Shown here piece by piece: positions 54,422-64,000 of a stretch of 64,000 nucleotides of DNA (positions are counted from its first letter, which is position 1; every line of letters begins with the position of its first letter). The position numbers and the translations under genes were made by a program. This DNA comes from Sphingomonas kaistensis (GTDB lineage Bacteria > Pseudomonadota > Alphaproteobacteria > Sphingomonadales > Sphingomonadaceae): contig NZ_CP145607.1 in NCBI RefSeq assembly GCF_036884275.1, positions 1,165,001 to 1,229,000 on the forward strand, read 5' to 3'. Under the pieces are notes generated by a model. That model did not search any database and was not told the origin of the DNA. It was given only the letters and a program-made list of their open reading frames with translations.

Positions 54422-57250
54422 ATGACCGACCTGTACGAGACCGAGCAACGACCAAGCTGGCAGCGGCCTAACTGGCCGGTGGCAACGTTGGACGCCATCA
54501 ACCTCGGTCTCGATCCGACCGAGGCGACGCTGGAACAGGTCGCTGCCAAGGCCAAGGACAAGGCGGCGGCGTCGGGCGCGTCGGAGGCCGAGGTGCGGCG
54601 CGCGGCGGAGAACAGCATCCGCGCGATGATGCTGATCCGCACCTATCGGGTGCGCGGTCACCTCGCCGCCGACCTCGATCCGCTCGGCCTCGCCAAGCGC
54701 GACCTACCGGCCGACCTGACGCCCGAATATCACGGTTTTACCGCCGCCGATCTCGACCGCCCGATCTTTATCGGCGGCAATCTTGGGCTTGAGACCGCGA
54801 CCGTGCGCGAGATCGTGGCGATCCTGCGCGCCAATTACTGTGGCAAGATCGGCCTTGAATATATGCACATCAACGATCTGGGGGAGCGCCGCTTTCTCCA
54901 GGATCGGATCGAGGGCCGCGACAAGGGCGCTAGCTTCACCGCCGAGGGCAAGCAGGCGATCCTCGAAAAGGTGATCCACGGCGAGCAGTGGGAAAAATTC
55001 CTCGCCCGCAAATATGTCGGGACCAAGCGCTTCGGCCTCGATGGCGGTGAAAGCATGATCCCGGCGCTAGAAGCCGTGATCAAATATGGCGGGCAGGCGG
55101 GCGTCGAGGAAATCGTCGTCGGCATGGCCCACCGCGGGCGCTTGAACGTCCTCGTCAACGTCATGGGCAAGCCCTACCGCGCGATCTTCAGCGAGTTCGC
55201 CGGCGGCAGCGCCAACCCCGAAGACGTCGGCGGATCGGGCGACGTCAAATATCACCTCGGCACCTCGTCGGACCGTGAGTTCGACGGCACCAAGGTCCAC
55301 CTCTCGCTGCAAGCCAACCCGTCGCACCTCGAGGCGGTGAATCCTGTCGTGCTGGGCAAGGCGCGCGCGGTTCAGGTGATCAAGGGTGATGAGGAAGGCG
55401 ACAAGGTCCTGCCGATCCTCCTCCACGGCGACGCGGCCTTCGCCGGCCAAGGCATCGTCTGGGAGTGCCTCAGCTTCTCGGGCCTGCCCGGCTACGGCAT
55501 CGGCGGCTGCATCCACTTCGTGATCAACAATCAGGTCGGCTTCACCACCAGCCCGCAGTTCGCGCGTAGCTCGCCCTATCCGAGCGATGTTGCGAAGGGC
55601 ATCCAGGCGCCGATCCTGCACGTCAACGGCGACGATCCCGAAGCCGTGACCTTTGCCTGCAAGCTCGCGACCGAGTTCCGGCAGGAGTTCAATCGCGACA
55701 TCGTGATCGACATGTGGTGCTATCGCCGCTTCGGGCACAACGAGGGCGACGAGCCGAGCTTCACCCAGCCGCTGATGTACGATGCCATTCGCAAGCATCT
55801 GCCGGTCAGCAAGCAATATGGCGATCGCCTGATCGCCGAGGGCGTGGTCGATCAGGCCTGGATCGACGGCAGGACCGGTGATTTCGTCGCGCATCTCGAG
55901 GCCGAGTTCGAGGCGGGCGCAAGCTATCTTCCCAACAAGGCCGACTGGTTCGAGGGCCGCTGGGCAGGGCTGAAGCGTCCCGACGAAGGCGTAGAAGGCC
56001 GCCGCAACACCGGCACCGCCGTCCCCGAGGACGAGGTTCGCCAGGTCGGCGAGGCGCTGACCCGAGTCCCGGGCGACCTTACGATTCACAAGACGCTCGG
56101 CCGCATCATCGACGCCAAGAAGGCGATGTTCGCCAGCGGCGCCGGCTTCGACTGGGCGACAGCCGAAGCGCTCGCGTTCGGCACGTTGATCGCGGAAGGC
56201 CACAACGTCCGCCTGTCGGGTCAGGACAGTGGCCGCGGTACCTTCAGCCAGCGCCACGCGGTGTGGACCGACCAAAAGGACGGCCACAAGTTCATCCCCC
56301 TGACGACCATCGAGGGTGGCCGCTTCGAGGTCCGCGACAGTCCGCTGAGCGAGTTCGGCGTGCTCGGCTTCGAATATGGCTACAGCCTTGCCGACCCGCG
56401 TACACTGGTACTGTGGGAAGCGCAGTTCGGCGATTTCGCCAATGGCGCGCAGGTCATCATGGACCAGTTCATCGCCAGCGGCGAAGCCAAGTGGCTGCGC
56501 GCCAGCGGGCTGGTCCTGCTGCTGCCGCACGGGTTCGAGGGCCAAGGGCCGGAGCATAGCTCGGCGCGTCTGGAGCGCTATCTTCAGCTGTGCGCCGAGG
56601 ACAATCTCCAGGTCGCCAATGTCACCACGCCGGCCAATTATTTCCACCTGCTGCGCCGCCAGCTGCTGCGCGACTTCCGCAAGCCGCTAGTGATCATGAC
56701 GCCCAAGTCGCTGCTGCGGCACAAGTCGGCGGTGTCTCAGATCGCCGACTTCTCGGGCGAAAGCCATTTCAAGCGCATCCTGTCGGACCTCAATGCGCCC
56801 GCCGAGGGGCGCACCCGCCGCCTCGTCCTGTGTTCGGGCAAGGTCGCCTACGAACTGATGGAAGCGCGCGACGAGGCCGGGCTCGACGACGTCGAGATCC
56901 TGCGCATCGAACAGCTCTATCCCTTTCCGTCGGAGCCCCTGGTCAAGCGCCTTGCCGCCATGCCGGACCTTCAGGAAGTGGTGTGGTGCCAGGAAGAACC
57001 GCGCAACAACGGCAGCTGGTTCTTTGTTGAAAGCTATCTCGAGGATGCCTTGCGCGACGCGGGCAAGAGCTTCCGTCCGGTCTATGCCGGGCGCACCGCT
57101 TCGGCTTCGCCGGCGACCGGCCTTGCCAAGCGCCACCTCGCCGAACAAACCGCCCTCATTGCCGCTGCGCTCGGCACCGGGGCCTCGACCAAGGCCGCTT
57201 CCGACGCGGCGAAAGATACTGTCCGGCAAGCCGGCAAAGCGAACGCTTGA
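54422..57250 (+). CDS. sucA: 2-oxoglutarate dehydrogenase E1 component
   Basis: The protein has 942 residues. E1 decarboxylates 2-oxoglutarate on thiamine diphosphate and passes the succinyl group to E2. Recognisable stretches are [58 protein letters not shown] with the ThDP-binding region that follows, [20 protein letters not shown] and [16 protein letters not shown]. The N-terminal E2-binding region is present. An AAGAGGATAG site precedes the ATG at 54422. odhB follows within nine bases. Confidence 0.97.
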   Translation: MTDLYETEQRPSWQRPNWPVATLDAINLGLDPTEATLEQVAAKAKDKAAASGASEAEVRRAAENSIRAMMLIRTYRVRGHLAADLDPLGLAKRDLPADLTPEYHGFTAADLDRPIFIGGNLGLETATVREIVAILRANYCGKIGLEYMHINDLGERRFLQDRIEGRDKGASFTAEGKQAILEKVIHGEQWEKFLARKYVGTKRFGLDGGESMIPALEAVIKYGGQAGVEEIVVGMAHRGRLNVLVNVMGKPYRAIFSEFAGGSANPEDVGGSGDVKYHLGTSSDREFDGTKVHLSLQANPSHLEAVNPVVLGKARAVQVIKGDEEGDKVLPILLHGDAAFAGQGIVWECLSFSGLPGYGIGGCIHFVINNQVGFTTSPQFARSSPYPSDVAKGIQAPILHVNGDDPEAVTFACKLATEFRQEFNRDIVIDMWCYRRFGHNEGDEPSFTQPLMYDAIRKHLPVSKQYGDRLIAEGVVDQAWIDGRTGDFVAHLEAEFEAGASYLPNKADWFEGRWAGLKRPDEGVEGRRNTGTAVPEDEVRQVGEALTRVPGDLTIHKTLGRIIDAKKAMFASGAGFDWATAEALAFGTLIAEGHNVRLSGQDSGRGTFSQRHAVWTDQKDGHKFIPLTTIEGGRFEVRDSPLSEFGVLGFEYGYSLADPRTLVLWEAQFGDFANGAQVIMDQFIASGEAKWLRASGLVLLLPHGFEGQGPEHSSARLERYLQLCAEDNLQVANVTTPANYFHLLRRQLLRDFRKPLVIMTPKSLLRHKSAVSQIADFSGESHFKRILSDLNAPAEGRTRRLVLCSGKVAYELMEARDEAGLDDVEILRIEQLYPFPSEPLVKRLAAMPDLQEVVWCQEEPRNNGSWFFVESYLEDALRDAGKSFRPVYAGRTASASPATGLAKRHLAEQTALIAAALGTGASTKAASDAAKDTVRQAGKANA

Positions 57251-57258
57251 GGGGAATA

Positions 57259-58491
57259 ATGGGCACGGAAGTCAAAGTCCCGGCACTGGGCGAAAGCATC
57301 ACCGAAGCGACGCTTGGCGCCTGGCTGAAGAAGCCGGGTGACGCGGTGGCGGTGGACGAACCGGTGGCTAGCCTCGAGACCGACAAGGTGTCGGTCGACG
57401 TTCCTTCGCCCGTCGCGGGCGTGTTCGGCGAAGCGATGGTGGCCGAAGGCGACACGGTGAATGTCGGCGCGGTAATCGCGACCATCGGCGAAGGCAGCGG
57501 CGCTGCGGCTGCTTCGGCGGCCCAGGCGCCCGAGCCGACCATCCCGGCGCCGGCCGCAGCCAAGGGCGGCGATATCAGCGACGAGCAGGCCCAGGCGCTG
57601 CGCCTGTCGCCGTCGGTTCGCCGGGCGGTGCAGGAAAGCGGAGTCGATCCGGCTGGCCTGACCGGATCCGGCAAGGACGGCCGCCTGACCAAGGAAGACG
57701 TCGCCAAGGCCAAGAGCAGTCCGGCGCCAGCCGCCGCTGCCCCGGCCGCCGCTCCGGCGCAGGCATCGACGCCAGCCGCTCCCAAGGGTGAGCGCGGCGA
57801 GGAGCGGGTCAAGATGACCCGCCTGCGCCAGACCATCGCCACCCGCCTCAAGGACGCGCAGAACACTGCCGCGCTGCTGACGACGTTCAACGACGTCGAC
57901 ATGACCGAAGTGATCGCGGCGCGCACCCGCTACAAGGATCTGTTCGAGAAGAAGCACGGCATCCGCCTCGGCTTCATGGGCTTCTTCACCAAGGCCGTGG
58001 CGCTCGCCGCGCGCGACGTTCCGGCGGTCAACGCCCGGATCGAAGGCGACGAGATCGTCTATCACAACTATCTCGACGTCTCGGTCGCGGTGTCCGCGCC
58101 CAAGGGCCTCGTAGTGCCGGTGGTCCGCTCCGCCGACCAGATGAGCTTCGCCGAGATCGAACAGGCGATCGCCGGCTTCGGCAAGAAGGCCAAGGACGGC
58201 ACGCTCACCGCCGACGACATGAAGGGGGGCACCTTCACCATCTCGAACGGCGGCGTGTTCGGATCGCTGCTGTCGACCCCGATCATCAATCCGCCGCAGA
58301 GCGCGGTGCTCGGTCTCCACCGGATCGAGGAACGCCCGGTGGTCAAGGACGGTCAGATCGTCGCCCGCCCGATGATGTATGTCGCGCTGTCGTACGACCA
58401 CCGCCTGATCGACGGCCGCGAGGCGGTCACTTTCCTCGTCCGCGTCAAGGAAGCGATCGAGGATCCGACTCGCCTGCTGATCGACCTGTAA
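57259..58491 (+). CDS. odhB: 2-oxoglutarate dehydrogenase E2 (dihydrolipoamide succinyltransferase)
   Basis: The protein has 410 residues. The lipoyl domain is at 1-80 with the lipoylated Lys in [12 protein letters not shown], an Ala/Pro-rich linker follows, then the E3-binding domain ([19 protein letters not shown], about 112-150), a second linker and the catalytic domain with [19 protein letters not shown] and [15 protein letters not shown]. It transfers succinyl to CoA in the core of the complex. ATG 57259 with GAGGGGAATA is chosen over a TTG at 57247. Confidence 0.96.
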   Translation: MGTEVKVPALGESITEATLGAWLKKPGDAVAVDEPVASLETDKVSVDVPSPVAGVFGEAMVAEGDTVNVGAVIATIGEGSGAAAASAAQAPEPTIPAPAAAKGGDISDEQAQALRLSPSVRRAVQESGVDPAGLTGSGKDGRLTKEDVAKAKSSPAPAAAAPAAAPAQASTPAAPKGERGEERVKMTRLRQTIATRLKDAQNTAALLTTFNDVDMTEVIAARTRYKDLFEKKHGIRLGFMGFFTKAVALAARDVPAVNARIEGDEIVYHNYLDVSVAVSAPKGLVVPVVRSADQMSFAEIEQAIAGFGKKAKDGTLTADDMKGGTFTISNGGVFGSLLSTPIINPPQSAVLGLHRIEERPVVKDGQIVARPMMYVALSYDHRLIDGREAVTFLVRVKEAIEDPTRLLIDL

Positions 58492-58562
58492 GCGTCGTTT
58501 CGGGCGAGCGAACACCTATATACGTGAAGGTCCTGGCCCCCGCCCAGGACGACGAGGATGAT

Positions 58563-59954
58563 ATGGCTGACTACGATTATGACGTTCTGGTGATCGGCGC
58601 CGGGCCCGGCGGCTATGTCGCGGCGATCCGCGCCGCGCAGCTCGGGCTCAAGACCGCCTGCGCCGAAAGCCGCGAGACGCTCGGTGGCACCTGCCTCAAC
58701 GTCGGCTGCATCCCGTCAAAGGCCTTGCTCCACGCGTCCGAGCTGTTCGAAGAAGCCGCGCACGGCCACATGGCCAAATGGGGCATCACCGGCCAGTTCA
58801 ACATCGATATCCCGACCATGCAGAAGGGTCGGGTCGAGGCGGTCGAGGGACTGACCAAGGGGATCGAGTTCCTGTTCAAGAAGAACAAGGTCACTTGGCT
58901 CAAGGGCCGCGCCAGCTTCACCGGCGCCGACACGGTCGAGGTCGCCGGGCAGACGGTGCGTGCGAAGAACATCGTGATCGCCACCGGCTCGTCGGTCACC
59001 CCGCTACCGGGCGTCGCGGTCGACCAGGAGCGGATCGTCGATTCGACCGGCGCGCTCGAGCTGGCGGAAGTCCCGAGCCACCTCGTCGTCATCGGCGGCG
59101 GCGTCATCGGGCTTGAACTCGGCAGCGTGTGGCGCCGCCTTGGCGCGCAGGTGACGGTGGTCGAGTATCTCGATCAGATCCTGCCCGGCATGGACGAGGA
59201 AATCCGCAAGGAATCGAACAAGATCTTCAAGAAGCAGGGCTTCCAGTACAAGCTCGGCACCAAGGTCACCGGCGTCCAGCGCAATGGTGACAGCGTCACC
59301 GTGACCGTCGAGCCCGCCAAGGGCGGCGCGGCGGAGACGATCGAGGCCAGCCACGTGCTCGTCTCCATCGGCCGCCGTCCCAACACCGACGGCCTGAACC
59401 TCGAAGCCGCTGGCCTCGTGCTTAACGCCAAGGGCCAGGTCGACACCGACCACAGCTTCCGCACCTCGGTGCCGGGTGTGTGGGCGATCGGCGACGTGAT
59501 CCCCGGCCCGATGCTCGCCCACAAGGCCGAGGACGAGGGCATTGCGGTCGCGGAGAACATCGCCGGCCTGACCGGCATCGTGAACCACAACATCATCCCG
59601 TCGGTGGTCTACACCACCCCCGAAATCGCCGGCGTCGGCCTCACCGAAGAGCAGGCCAATGCGGGCGGCGAGATCAAGGTCGGCAAGTTCCCGATGATGG
59701 CCAACAGCCGCGCCAAGACCAACGGCGAGCCTGACGGGCTGGTCAAGGTCATTGCCGACGCCAAGACCGACCGCGTGCTCGGCGTGTGGATGATCAACAA
59801 TCTTGCCGGCACCATGATCGCGCAGGCCGCCCAGGCGATGGAATTCGGCGCCACGTCCGAAGACATCGCCTACACCTGTCACGCTCACCCGACCCACGCC
59901 GAAGCCTTCAAGGAAGCGGCGATGGCGGTGACGGGCAAGCCGATCCACATCTAG
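58563..59954 (+). CDS. lpdA: Dihydrolipoyl dehydrogenase (E3)
   Basis: The protein has 463 residues. E3 reoxidises dihydrolipoamide with FAD and NAD+. The redox pair is in GGTCLNVGCIPSKALL, the FAD site in VIGAGPGGYVAAIRAAQLG, the NAD site in VVIGGGVIGLELGSVWRRLG and the active His/Glu in CHAHPTHAEAFKEA. It is the last gene of the TCA cluster. The ATG at 58563 follows GACGAGGATGAT; a GTG at 58524 gives a longer frame without support. Two strong hairpins lie downstream. Confidence 0.97.
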   Translation: MADYDYDVLVIGAGPGGYVAAIRAAQLGLKTACAESRETLGGTCLNVGCIPSKALLHASELFEEAAHGHMAKWGITGQFNIDIPTMQKGRVEAVEGLTKGIEFLFKKNKVTWLKGRASFTGADTVEVAGQTVRAKNIVIATGSSVTPLPGVAVDQERIVDSTGALELAEVPSHLVVIGGGVIGLELGSVWRRLGAQVTVVEYLDQILPGMDEEIRKESNKIFKKQGFQYKLGTKVTGVQRNGDSVTVTVEPAKGGAAETIEASHVLVSIGRRPNTDGLNLEAAGLVLNAKGQVDTDHSFRTSVPGVWAIGDVIPGPMLAHKAEDEGIAVAENIAGLTGIVNHNIIPSVVYTTPEIAGVGLTEEQANAGGEIKVGKFPMMANSRAKTNGEPDGLVKVIADAKTDRVLGVWMINNLAGTMIAQAAQAMEFGATSEDIAYTCHAHPTHAEAFKEAAMAVTGKPIHI

Positions 59955-59960
59955 GACTAT

Positions 59961-60032
59961 TGCTCGGCGGCCTTCGATGGCCGTCGAGCATAACAAGATC
60001 ACCCGGTAGCATGGGCTACCGGGTGATCTTGT
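59961..60032. terminator. Pair of strong hairpins between lpdA and the convergent anchored-protein gene
   Basis: The first hairpin (59961-59990) pairs TGCTCGGCGGCC with GGCCGTCGAGCA over a six-base loop, with one G.T. The second (59993-60032) is a perfect 18-base palindrome, ACAAGATCACCCGGTAGC with its complement, around ATGG. Being perfect, the second works equally on both strands and probably ends both convergent transcripts, although the T runs are short. Confidence 0.75.
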
Positions 60033-60068
60033 CAGGTGCGACCCGGGGAACGGAGGTCGACCTGTTGG

Positions 60069-60932
60069 TCAGGCCATCTGCAAGGCCGGTGTCGACGAGC
60101 GCCGGCGACGCATGGCGAAGCCGATCGCACCGAAGCCGAGGAGCATCATGGCCCAAGTGCTGGGTTCGGGCACGGCCGCTGCGACACCGGCGGTCACCGA
60201 CGCGCGGGACTGGCCGACGATGAGGTCGCCGTTGAGCAGCCCCGTGCCGAGCGCGAAGTTGTTGAAGCTGACGCGAATGGCGTTGGTGGTGATACCAAGG
60301 CTGCTGGTCCCGTCGCCGCTGAGGATCTGTTCGTTGAGGATGACCGACAAGCCGGCAAGGTTGAGCAGGATGGTGTTGGGATCGGGGTTGGCGAACAGCG
60401 CCGTGTTGATGTTGAGGGCCGACACCAGTGATCCGCCGATGACGAGCCCTTCGATCGTGGTCGTGCCGCTGGCTGTGAGACCACCGAGCGACGATGCCGT
60501 CGACTGCGACTGAATGGTGGTCGCCCCGATGCTCAGCAGGCTGGCGAGCCGAGGATCGGAGATAAGCGACGATCCCACCCCAACCGCGAGACTGTTGATC
60601 GTCGCGGTCCCGGTCGCGCCGATCGATGTTCCGGTGGCATTCGAGGTGAGCAGGCCTGTCTGAACCCGCTCGGTCACGCCGAGAATGCCGCTGGTCAATG
60701 TCGTCGACTGATTGACCGAGGCAACCGAATTGGAGGTATTGTAGCTCGGCGGGGCGGTGCCGCTCGAGGCCGCGACCGGCGCGATATTGACGGTCGCGGT
60801 CACCACGTCGCCGACACGAACCGTCTCGTTCGCGCTAAGTGCGTAGCCCGAACTCGACGCTGTCTGTGCCAGCGCGGGGGTTGTCGCCAAGCTGAGGCCA
60901 AGTGTCGCGACGAAGAACAAAGCTTTTCGCAT
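60069..60932 (-). CDS. Secreted protein with PEPxxWA-CTERM sorting signal
   Basis: The protein has 287 residues. A signal peptide (MRKALFFVATLGLSLATTPA) is followed by a mature region that is very rich in Ser, Thr, Gly, Ala and Asn, with hardly any Cys, and looks like beta-strand surface protein. The C-terminus is VPEPSTWAMMLLGFGAIGFA followed by MRRRR, the PEP motif - hydrophobic helix - basic tail that marks proteins cut and sorted by exosortase-type systems. Such proteins are common in sphingomonads and often linked to exopolysaccharide. The ATG at 60932 follows CAGGAGACAG. No exosortase gene is in the window. Confidence 0.88.
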   Translation of the reverse strand: MRKALFFVATLGLSLATTPALAQTASSSGYALSANETVRVGDVVTATVNIAPVAASSGTAPPSYNTSNSVASVNQSTTLTSGILGVTERVQTGLLTSNATGTSIGATGTATINSLAVGVGSSLISDPRLASLLSIGATTIQSQSTASSLGGLTASGTTTIEGLVIGGSLVSALNINTALFANPDPNTILLNLAGLSVILNEQILSGDGTSSLGITTNAIRVSFNNFALGTGLLNGDLIVGQSRASVTAGVAAAVPEPSTWAMMLLGFGAIGFAMRRRRSSTPALQMA

Positions 60933-61523
60933 AACTGTCTCCTGTTGCTTGATGCGGTCGGATCGTTTCGCGAACCACTCCCACATCGAATTCAAAAGCG
61001 ATTCGGCAACAAGAGACTATGACAATGATCAACGCGCGAAAGGCGGCTCTCCGTGTGTGTCAGAATATGTGACAGCAGATAGGCAAACGGAACATTGGTC
61101 CAATTTGGATGCAACTGTTTTCTCATCTTCACGTAGTCGGACCCCGGATATTCATCGCCTATGTAATAAGCAGCGAAATTCGTTCGAAAATTTCTGGAGC
61201 CTATCGTTTGACGGCGGATTTGCACCGGTTTGTACTTGACCGGTATCCGCCTCCATAATGTCTCGATTATCCCGCCGTTTTTGGTGGCCATTCTAACTCG
61301 CTTGTCGAGATCAGATGGCGAGTCGAATTCATTGATATGCCCCCCATGCAACGTCTTCAGATTTCCGTCCGCCAGCGCAGGCAGAGAATGTCCGGCTGAA
61401 AGTTCGGTAAGCGATAGCGGAAAAGCATTAAGGCGATCCCTGCCTACTTGCCGTCGACCAGCATATTGAAGCAGGCTGCGTCCTATCAGGGCGCAGGTTC
61501 GTCCGAGTGTTGGGGGCGTTAAG
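60933..61523. other. Gene-poor, AT-richer stretch
   Basis: Nearly 600 bases between the anchored-protein gene and a methyltransferase gene hold no gene I can support. Base composition is visibly lower in GC than in the rest of the window (for example GTACTTGACCGGTATCCGCC next to ATTCATTGATATGCC). A 191-codon minus-strand frame (60992-61567) spans most of it, but its codon use does not look like the local genes. It may be a decayed gene or laterally acquired DNA. The left end contains the promoter of the anchored-protein gene. Confidence 0.5.
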
Positions 61524-62219
61524 ATGACCGAAGGGCATGCGACTGTTCGTGACACCCGCAAAGGCACCGGTGCGGGCGGAGCTTTTGACTTTGATTACTA
61601 CCACGCCAGCGTCCGGCACGACGTCCTGCCGCTAATACCCGAGCATTGCGGGCGAGTGCTTGATGTCGGTGGCGGTGTCGGTGCTACTGGCGGGTTCCTA
61701 AAACAGCGGGGCAGGGCGACGACGGTTGTCGTGGCGGATCTGTGCGGCGGTGCTCCGGCGCCAGGCGTCGAGCGCATCGTTGCGGCCGACCTCAACGATG
61801 CCGCAGCGCTTCAGGCATTGGGCGACCACGGCCCGTTCGACACCATACTTTGTCTCGACGTGCTCGAACATCTCTACGATCCGTGGGACGCGATCAGCCA
61901 GCTTCAGGAACTGCTTGCTCCCGGCGGCTGCATTGTCGCAAGCATACCTAACGTCAATTACGTCGGTCTTCTTGCGCCTTTGGTAGTCAGGGGTCGCTTC
62001 GAATACCAGGAAACCGGAATCCTCGACCGGACCCATATTCGATGGTTCACCAGACAAAGCGCCGAGGCGCTGATTAGGCGTGGACGCCTGCATATTGAAG
62101 AGAGTGTCGCCCGCGTGCCGGACGGAAAGGCAAAGACCCTTGATCGCCTTACCGCGGGTACTCTGCGACGCTTTTTCGCGCTTCAGCAGATCATTCGGTC
62201 GCGCAAGCGAGCCGACTGA
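61524..62219 (+). CDS. Class I SAM-dependent methyltransferase
   Basis: The protein has 231 residues. The SAM-binding motif is RVLDVGGGVGATGGFLKQRG, followed by VVADLCGG and the DxLEHLYDPW post-motif (LCLDVLEHLYDPWDAI). LLAPGGCIVASIPNVNYVGL and DRTHIRWFTRQSAEAL match methyltransferases found in surface-polysaccharide clusters (Methyltransf_23 type). The acceptor is not known. It stands alone next to an AT-richer region, so it may have been acquired. The ATG at 61524 has only a weak upstream site (GGGGGCGTTAAG). Confidence 0.85.
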   Translation: MTEGHATVRDTRKGTGAGGAFDFDYYHASVRHDVLPLIPEHCGRVLDVGGGVGATGGFLKQRGRATTVVVADLCGGAPAPGVERIVAADLNDAAALQALGDHGPFDTILCLDVLEHLYDPWDAISQLQELLAPGGCIVASIPNVNYVGLLAPLVVRGRFEYQETGILDRTHIRWFTRQSAEALIRRGRLHIEESVARVPDGKAKTLDRLTAGTLRRFFALQQIIRSRKRAD

Positions 62220-62291
62220 CTGCTTTCCCGTCGGTAGGCATTTGAACTTTAGGAACTGGCCTCCCCGCCAAATCCCTTTATCTCCGCCGAC

Positions 62292-62972
62292 ATGAAAGTT
62301 CGCTCCACCCTTCGCCGTTGGCATGTCTGGCTTGGCTGGCTGGTTGGCGTGCCGTTGCTGTTCTGGGCGTTGTCGGGCCTGATCATGGTGTGGAAGCCGA
62401 TCGAGGAGGTGCGCGGCGCCGAGCTGCTGGCGGCGCCGGCGCCGGTGGTGCTGACATCGCCGGCCATCCTTCCCTCAATTGTCGCCGGTCTGCCGCTGGC
62501 CAAGGTCAGCCTGGAGCAGCGGGCTGCCGGCCCGCGGTGGGTGATCGAGGTGAGGAACGGTCCGACTCGGCTCGCCGACCCCGTCACCGGGCGCTTGCTG
62601 CCGTCGCTGAGCGCAGCCGATGCGGCGGCGGAGGTCGGCGCGCGGTTGCGGGGCGACGCGCGGATCGAGGCGGTTCGCCGCACCGATGCCGGAAGTCCGC
62701 CGCTCGAGCTTCGCCGTCCGGTTGCCACCTGGCAGGTCGACCTGTCGGACGGCACCCATGTCTTCGTCGCCGCCGACAGCGGGGCGATCGTCGCGACGCG
62801 AACCCGCTGGTGGCGCTTCTACGACTGGATGTGGGGGCTTCACATCATGGATCTGGGCGGCCGCGAGGACATGCACCACCCGACCCTCATCGCGTTTGCC
62901 GCGATCAGCCTGGTAACCGTTCTGCTCGCCCTCGTTTTGCTGCCGCTTTCAATCAAGCGCCGCCGCTCCTAG
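62292..62972 (+). CDS. PepSY-associated membrane protein
   Basis: The protein has 226 residues. An N-terminal helix in the PepSY_TM style (RRWHVWLGWLVGVPLLFWAL) precedes a periplasmic domain with two PepSY-like units (LSAADAAAEVGARLRGDARI; TWQVDLSDGTHVFVAADSG) and a C-terminal helix (FAAISLVTVLLALVLLPLS). Larger relatives are linked to siderophore-iron reduction at the inner membrane; this short form has two helices only. The aldehyde dehydrogenase gene starts nine bases downstream. Confidence 0.85.
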   Translation: MKVRSTLRRWHVWLGWLVGVPLLFWALSGLIMVWKPIEEVRGAELLAAPAPVVLTSPAILPSIVAGLPLAKVSLEQRAAGPRWVIEVRNGPTRLADPVTGRLLPSLSAADAAAEVGARLRGDARIEAVRRTDAGSPPLELRRPVATWQVDLSDGTHVFVAADSGAIVATRTRWWRFYDWMWGLHIMDLGGREDMHHPTLIAFAAISLVTVLLALVLLPLSIKRRRS

Positions 62973-62981
62973 ATCGGCGGC

Positions 62982-64000
62982 ATGGGATATGAGACCGAGC
63001 TGAAGCTCTTCATCGACGGCGCGTGGCGCCAGGGCGAGGGCGACGCGTCGCCCGTGATCAATCCGGCGAGCGGCGACACGATCGCCGAACTGCGCCTCGC
63101 CAGCACCGCCAACCTCGACGAAGCGTTGGCGGCGGCCGAGCGGGCGTGGCCCGCATGGCGCGCCCTCGATGTCGAAAAGCGCGGTGCGATCCTGCGCAAA
63201 GCCGCCAGCCTCCTGCGCGAGCGCGCCGAGGAAATCGGCCGCTTGCTGACCCAGGAGCAGGGCAAGCCGCTGGCCGAAGCGATCGGCGAGGTGATGGGCT
63301 CCGCCGGCATGTTCGATTATTTCGCCGAAGAAGCGAAGCGCGCGGGCGGCCGCGTCCTCGTTCGCCCCACCGGCCAGCGCTCGATCGTCATTCCGCAGCC
63401 AGTCGGCCCGACCGCCACCTTCACCCCGTGGAATTTTCCGATCTATCTGCTCGCCAAAAAGGTCGCCGCGGCGCTGGCGGCGGGCTGCACGGTCATTTCC
63501 AAACCGCCTGAGGAAACGCCCGGCTGCACCGGTGCGCTGGCCAAGGCGCTCGACGATGCCGGTATTCCCAAGGGCGTGTTCCAGCTGGTCCACGGCGTGC
63601 CCGACGCCGTGTCGCGTCAGCTGATCGGCAGCCCGGTCATCCGCAAGATCAGCTTCACCGGATCGACCGGGGTTGGCAAGCATCTTATGAAGCTCGCCGC
63701 CGATGGCATGAAGCGGATCACGATGGAGCTGGGCGGCCACGCGCCGGTGCTGGTGTTCGACGATTGCGATCTCGACAAGACACTCGACATGCTGGTCCCG
63801 CAGAAATTCAGGAATGCAGGCCAGGTGTGCGTTTCGCCGACCCGCTTCTTCGTCCAGGAAGGCATCTACGACGCCTTCGCCAAGGGCTTCGCGGCGCGCA
63901 CGCAGCAAGTGAAGATCGGCAACGGCCTTGACGCCGACACCAGGATGGGGCCGCTCGCCAACCAGCGGCGGTTGCCGGCGATCGCGGGCCTCGTCGAGGA
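62982..64000 (+). CDS. NAD(P)-dependent aldehyde dehydrogenase, succinate-semialdehyde type (partial, runs off the window)
   Basis: The frame is open from the ATG at 62982 to the window end, about 339 residues of an expected 470-480; the C-terminus is missing. Motifs are TPWNFPIYLLAKK for cofactor, FTGSTGVGKHLMK, MELGGHAPVLVF with the general-base Glu and NAGQVCVSPTRFF with the catalytic Cys. The start FIDGAWRQGEG and EEAKRAGGRVL fit the succinate-semialdehyde/alpha-ketoglutarate-semialdehyde group (GabD-like). The substrate assignment within that group is an inference. Confidence 0.88.
   Translation, partial: MGYETELKLFIDGAWRQGEGDASPVINPASGDTIAELRLASTANLDEALAAAERAWPAWRALDVEKRGAILRKAASLLRERAEEIGRLLTQEQGKPLAEAIGEVMGSAGMFDYFAEEAKRAGGRVLVRPTGQRSIVIPQPVGPTATFTPWNFPIYLLAKKVAAALAAGCTVISKPPEETPGCTGALAKALDDAGIPKGVFQLVHGVPDAVSRQLIGSPVIRKISFTGSTGVGKHLMKLAADGMKRITMELGGHAPVLVFDDCDLDKTLDMLVPQKFRNAGQVCVSPTRFFVQEGIYDAFAKGFAARTQQVKIGNGLDADTRMGPLANQRRLPAIAGLVE

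Noticed and set aside
60992-61567. A 191-codon minus-strand frame in the gene-poor stretch
   Set aside because: Its codon use does not resemble local genes, it overlaps the methyltransferase start on the other strand, and I recognise no motif. It was kept only as a note under the intergenic entry.

Overview
This window is GC-rich, densely coded bacterial chromosome. It most likely comes from a sphingomonad (Alphaproteobacteria, Sphingomonadaceae). The evidence is a PhyR/NepR/EcfG general stress response locus with a PhyP-like kinase homologue, a PEPxxWA sorting signal, an argS-SPOR-SPOR-nagZ-scpAB-tatABC gene order, palindromic repeats of the GCCCTGAGCGAAGTCGAAGG and ACCCCGGxxxxxxCCGGGGT types, many GTGA/ATGA gene overlaps and frequent TTG/GTG starts. 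I see no prophage, insertion sequence, CRISPR array, rRNA operon or plasmid functions. One tRNA (Gln, CTG) is present.

Layout. 0-5 kb: a cNMP-domain/thioredoxin-reductase-like flavoprotein, an L,D-transpeptidase, a haem membrane protein with a PepSY partner facing a cytochrome b561, and a regulator-like protein with no DNA-binding domain. 5-12.5 kb: fatty acid oxidation (a FadB-type fusion enzyme, two SDRs, three acyl-CoA dehydrogenases), with two copies of a palindromic repeat around the dehydrogenases. 12.5-15 kb: iron storage (Bfd and bacterioferritin, with palindromic candidate operators), a DUF418 membrane protein and an orphan Hpt protein. 15-21.5 kb: der-bamB-yfgM, panB, an MFS transporter. 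21.5-31 kb: typA, cell wall enzymes, a single-domain response regulator, tRNA-Gln, ppx/gppA, rlmE, an acetyltransferase and an arsenite-methyltransferase-like protein. 31-40.4 kb: a DsbA-like protein, an M48 protease, argS, two SPOR proteins, nagZ, scpAB, tatABC.

40.4-44.7 kb is the general stress response locus: phyP-like kinase homologue and nepR on the minus strand, phyR and ecfG on the plus strand. It contains two features that ordinary gene calling would miss. One is a 46-residue membrane protein between phyR and ecfG, behind a sequence matching the sigma-EcfG promoter consensus (GGAAC-N17-CGTT). The other, the most interesting signal in the window, is a candidate small RNA on the minus strand between tatC and phyP. 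It has a consensus GGAAC-N16-CGTT promoter followed at once by two strong hairpins. Each hairpin shows a run of seven or eight C in its loop, and in each stem the single imperfect pair is a G.U only if the minus strand is transcribed. That design recalls GsrN, the stress-sigma-dependent C-rich-loop RNA of Caulobacter.

44.7-64 kb: glnE, bcp, an MgtC-family protein, a lone sdhB, a thioesterase, zapE, then a TCA cluster mdh - two related secreted proteins - sucD - sucA - odhB - lpd in which sucC is not present. The window ends with a PEPxxWA-anchored secreted protein, a gene-poor AT-richer stretch, a solitary methyltransferase, a PepSY membrane protein and an aldehyde dehydrogenase cut by the window edge.

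All calls come from reading the sequence. No database or folding program was run.
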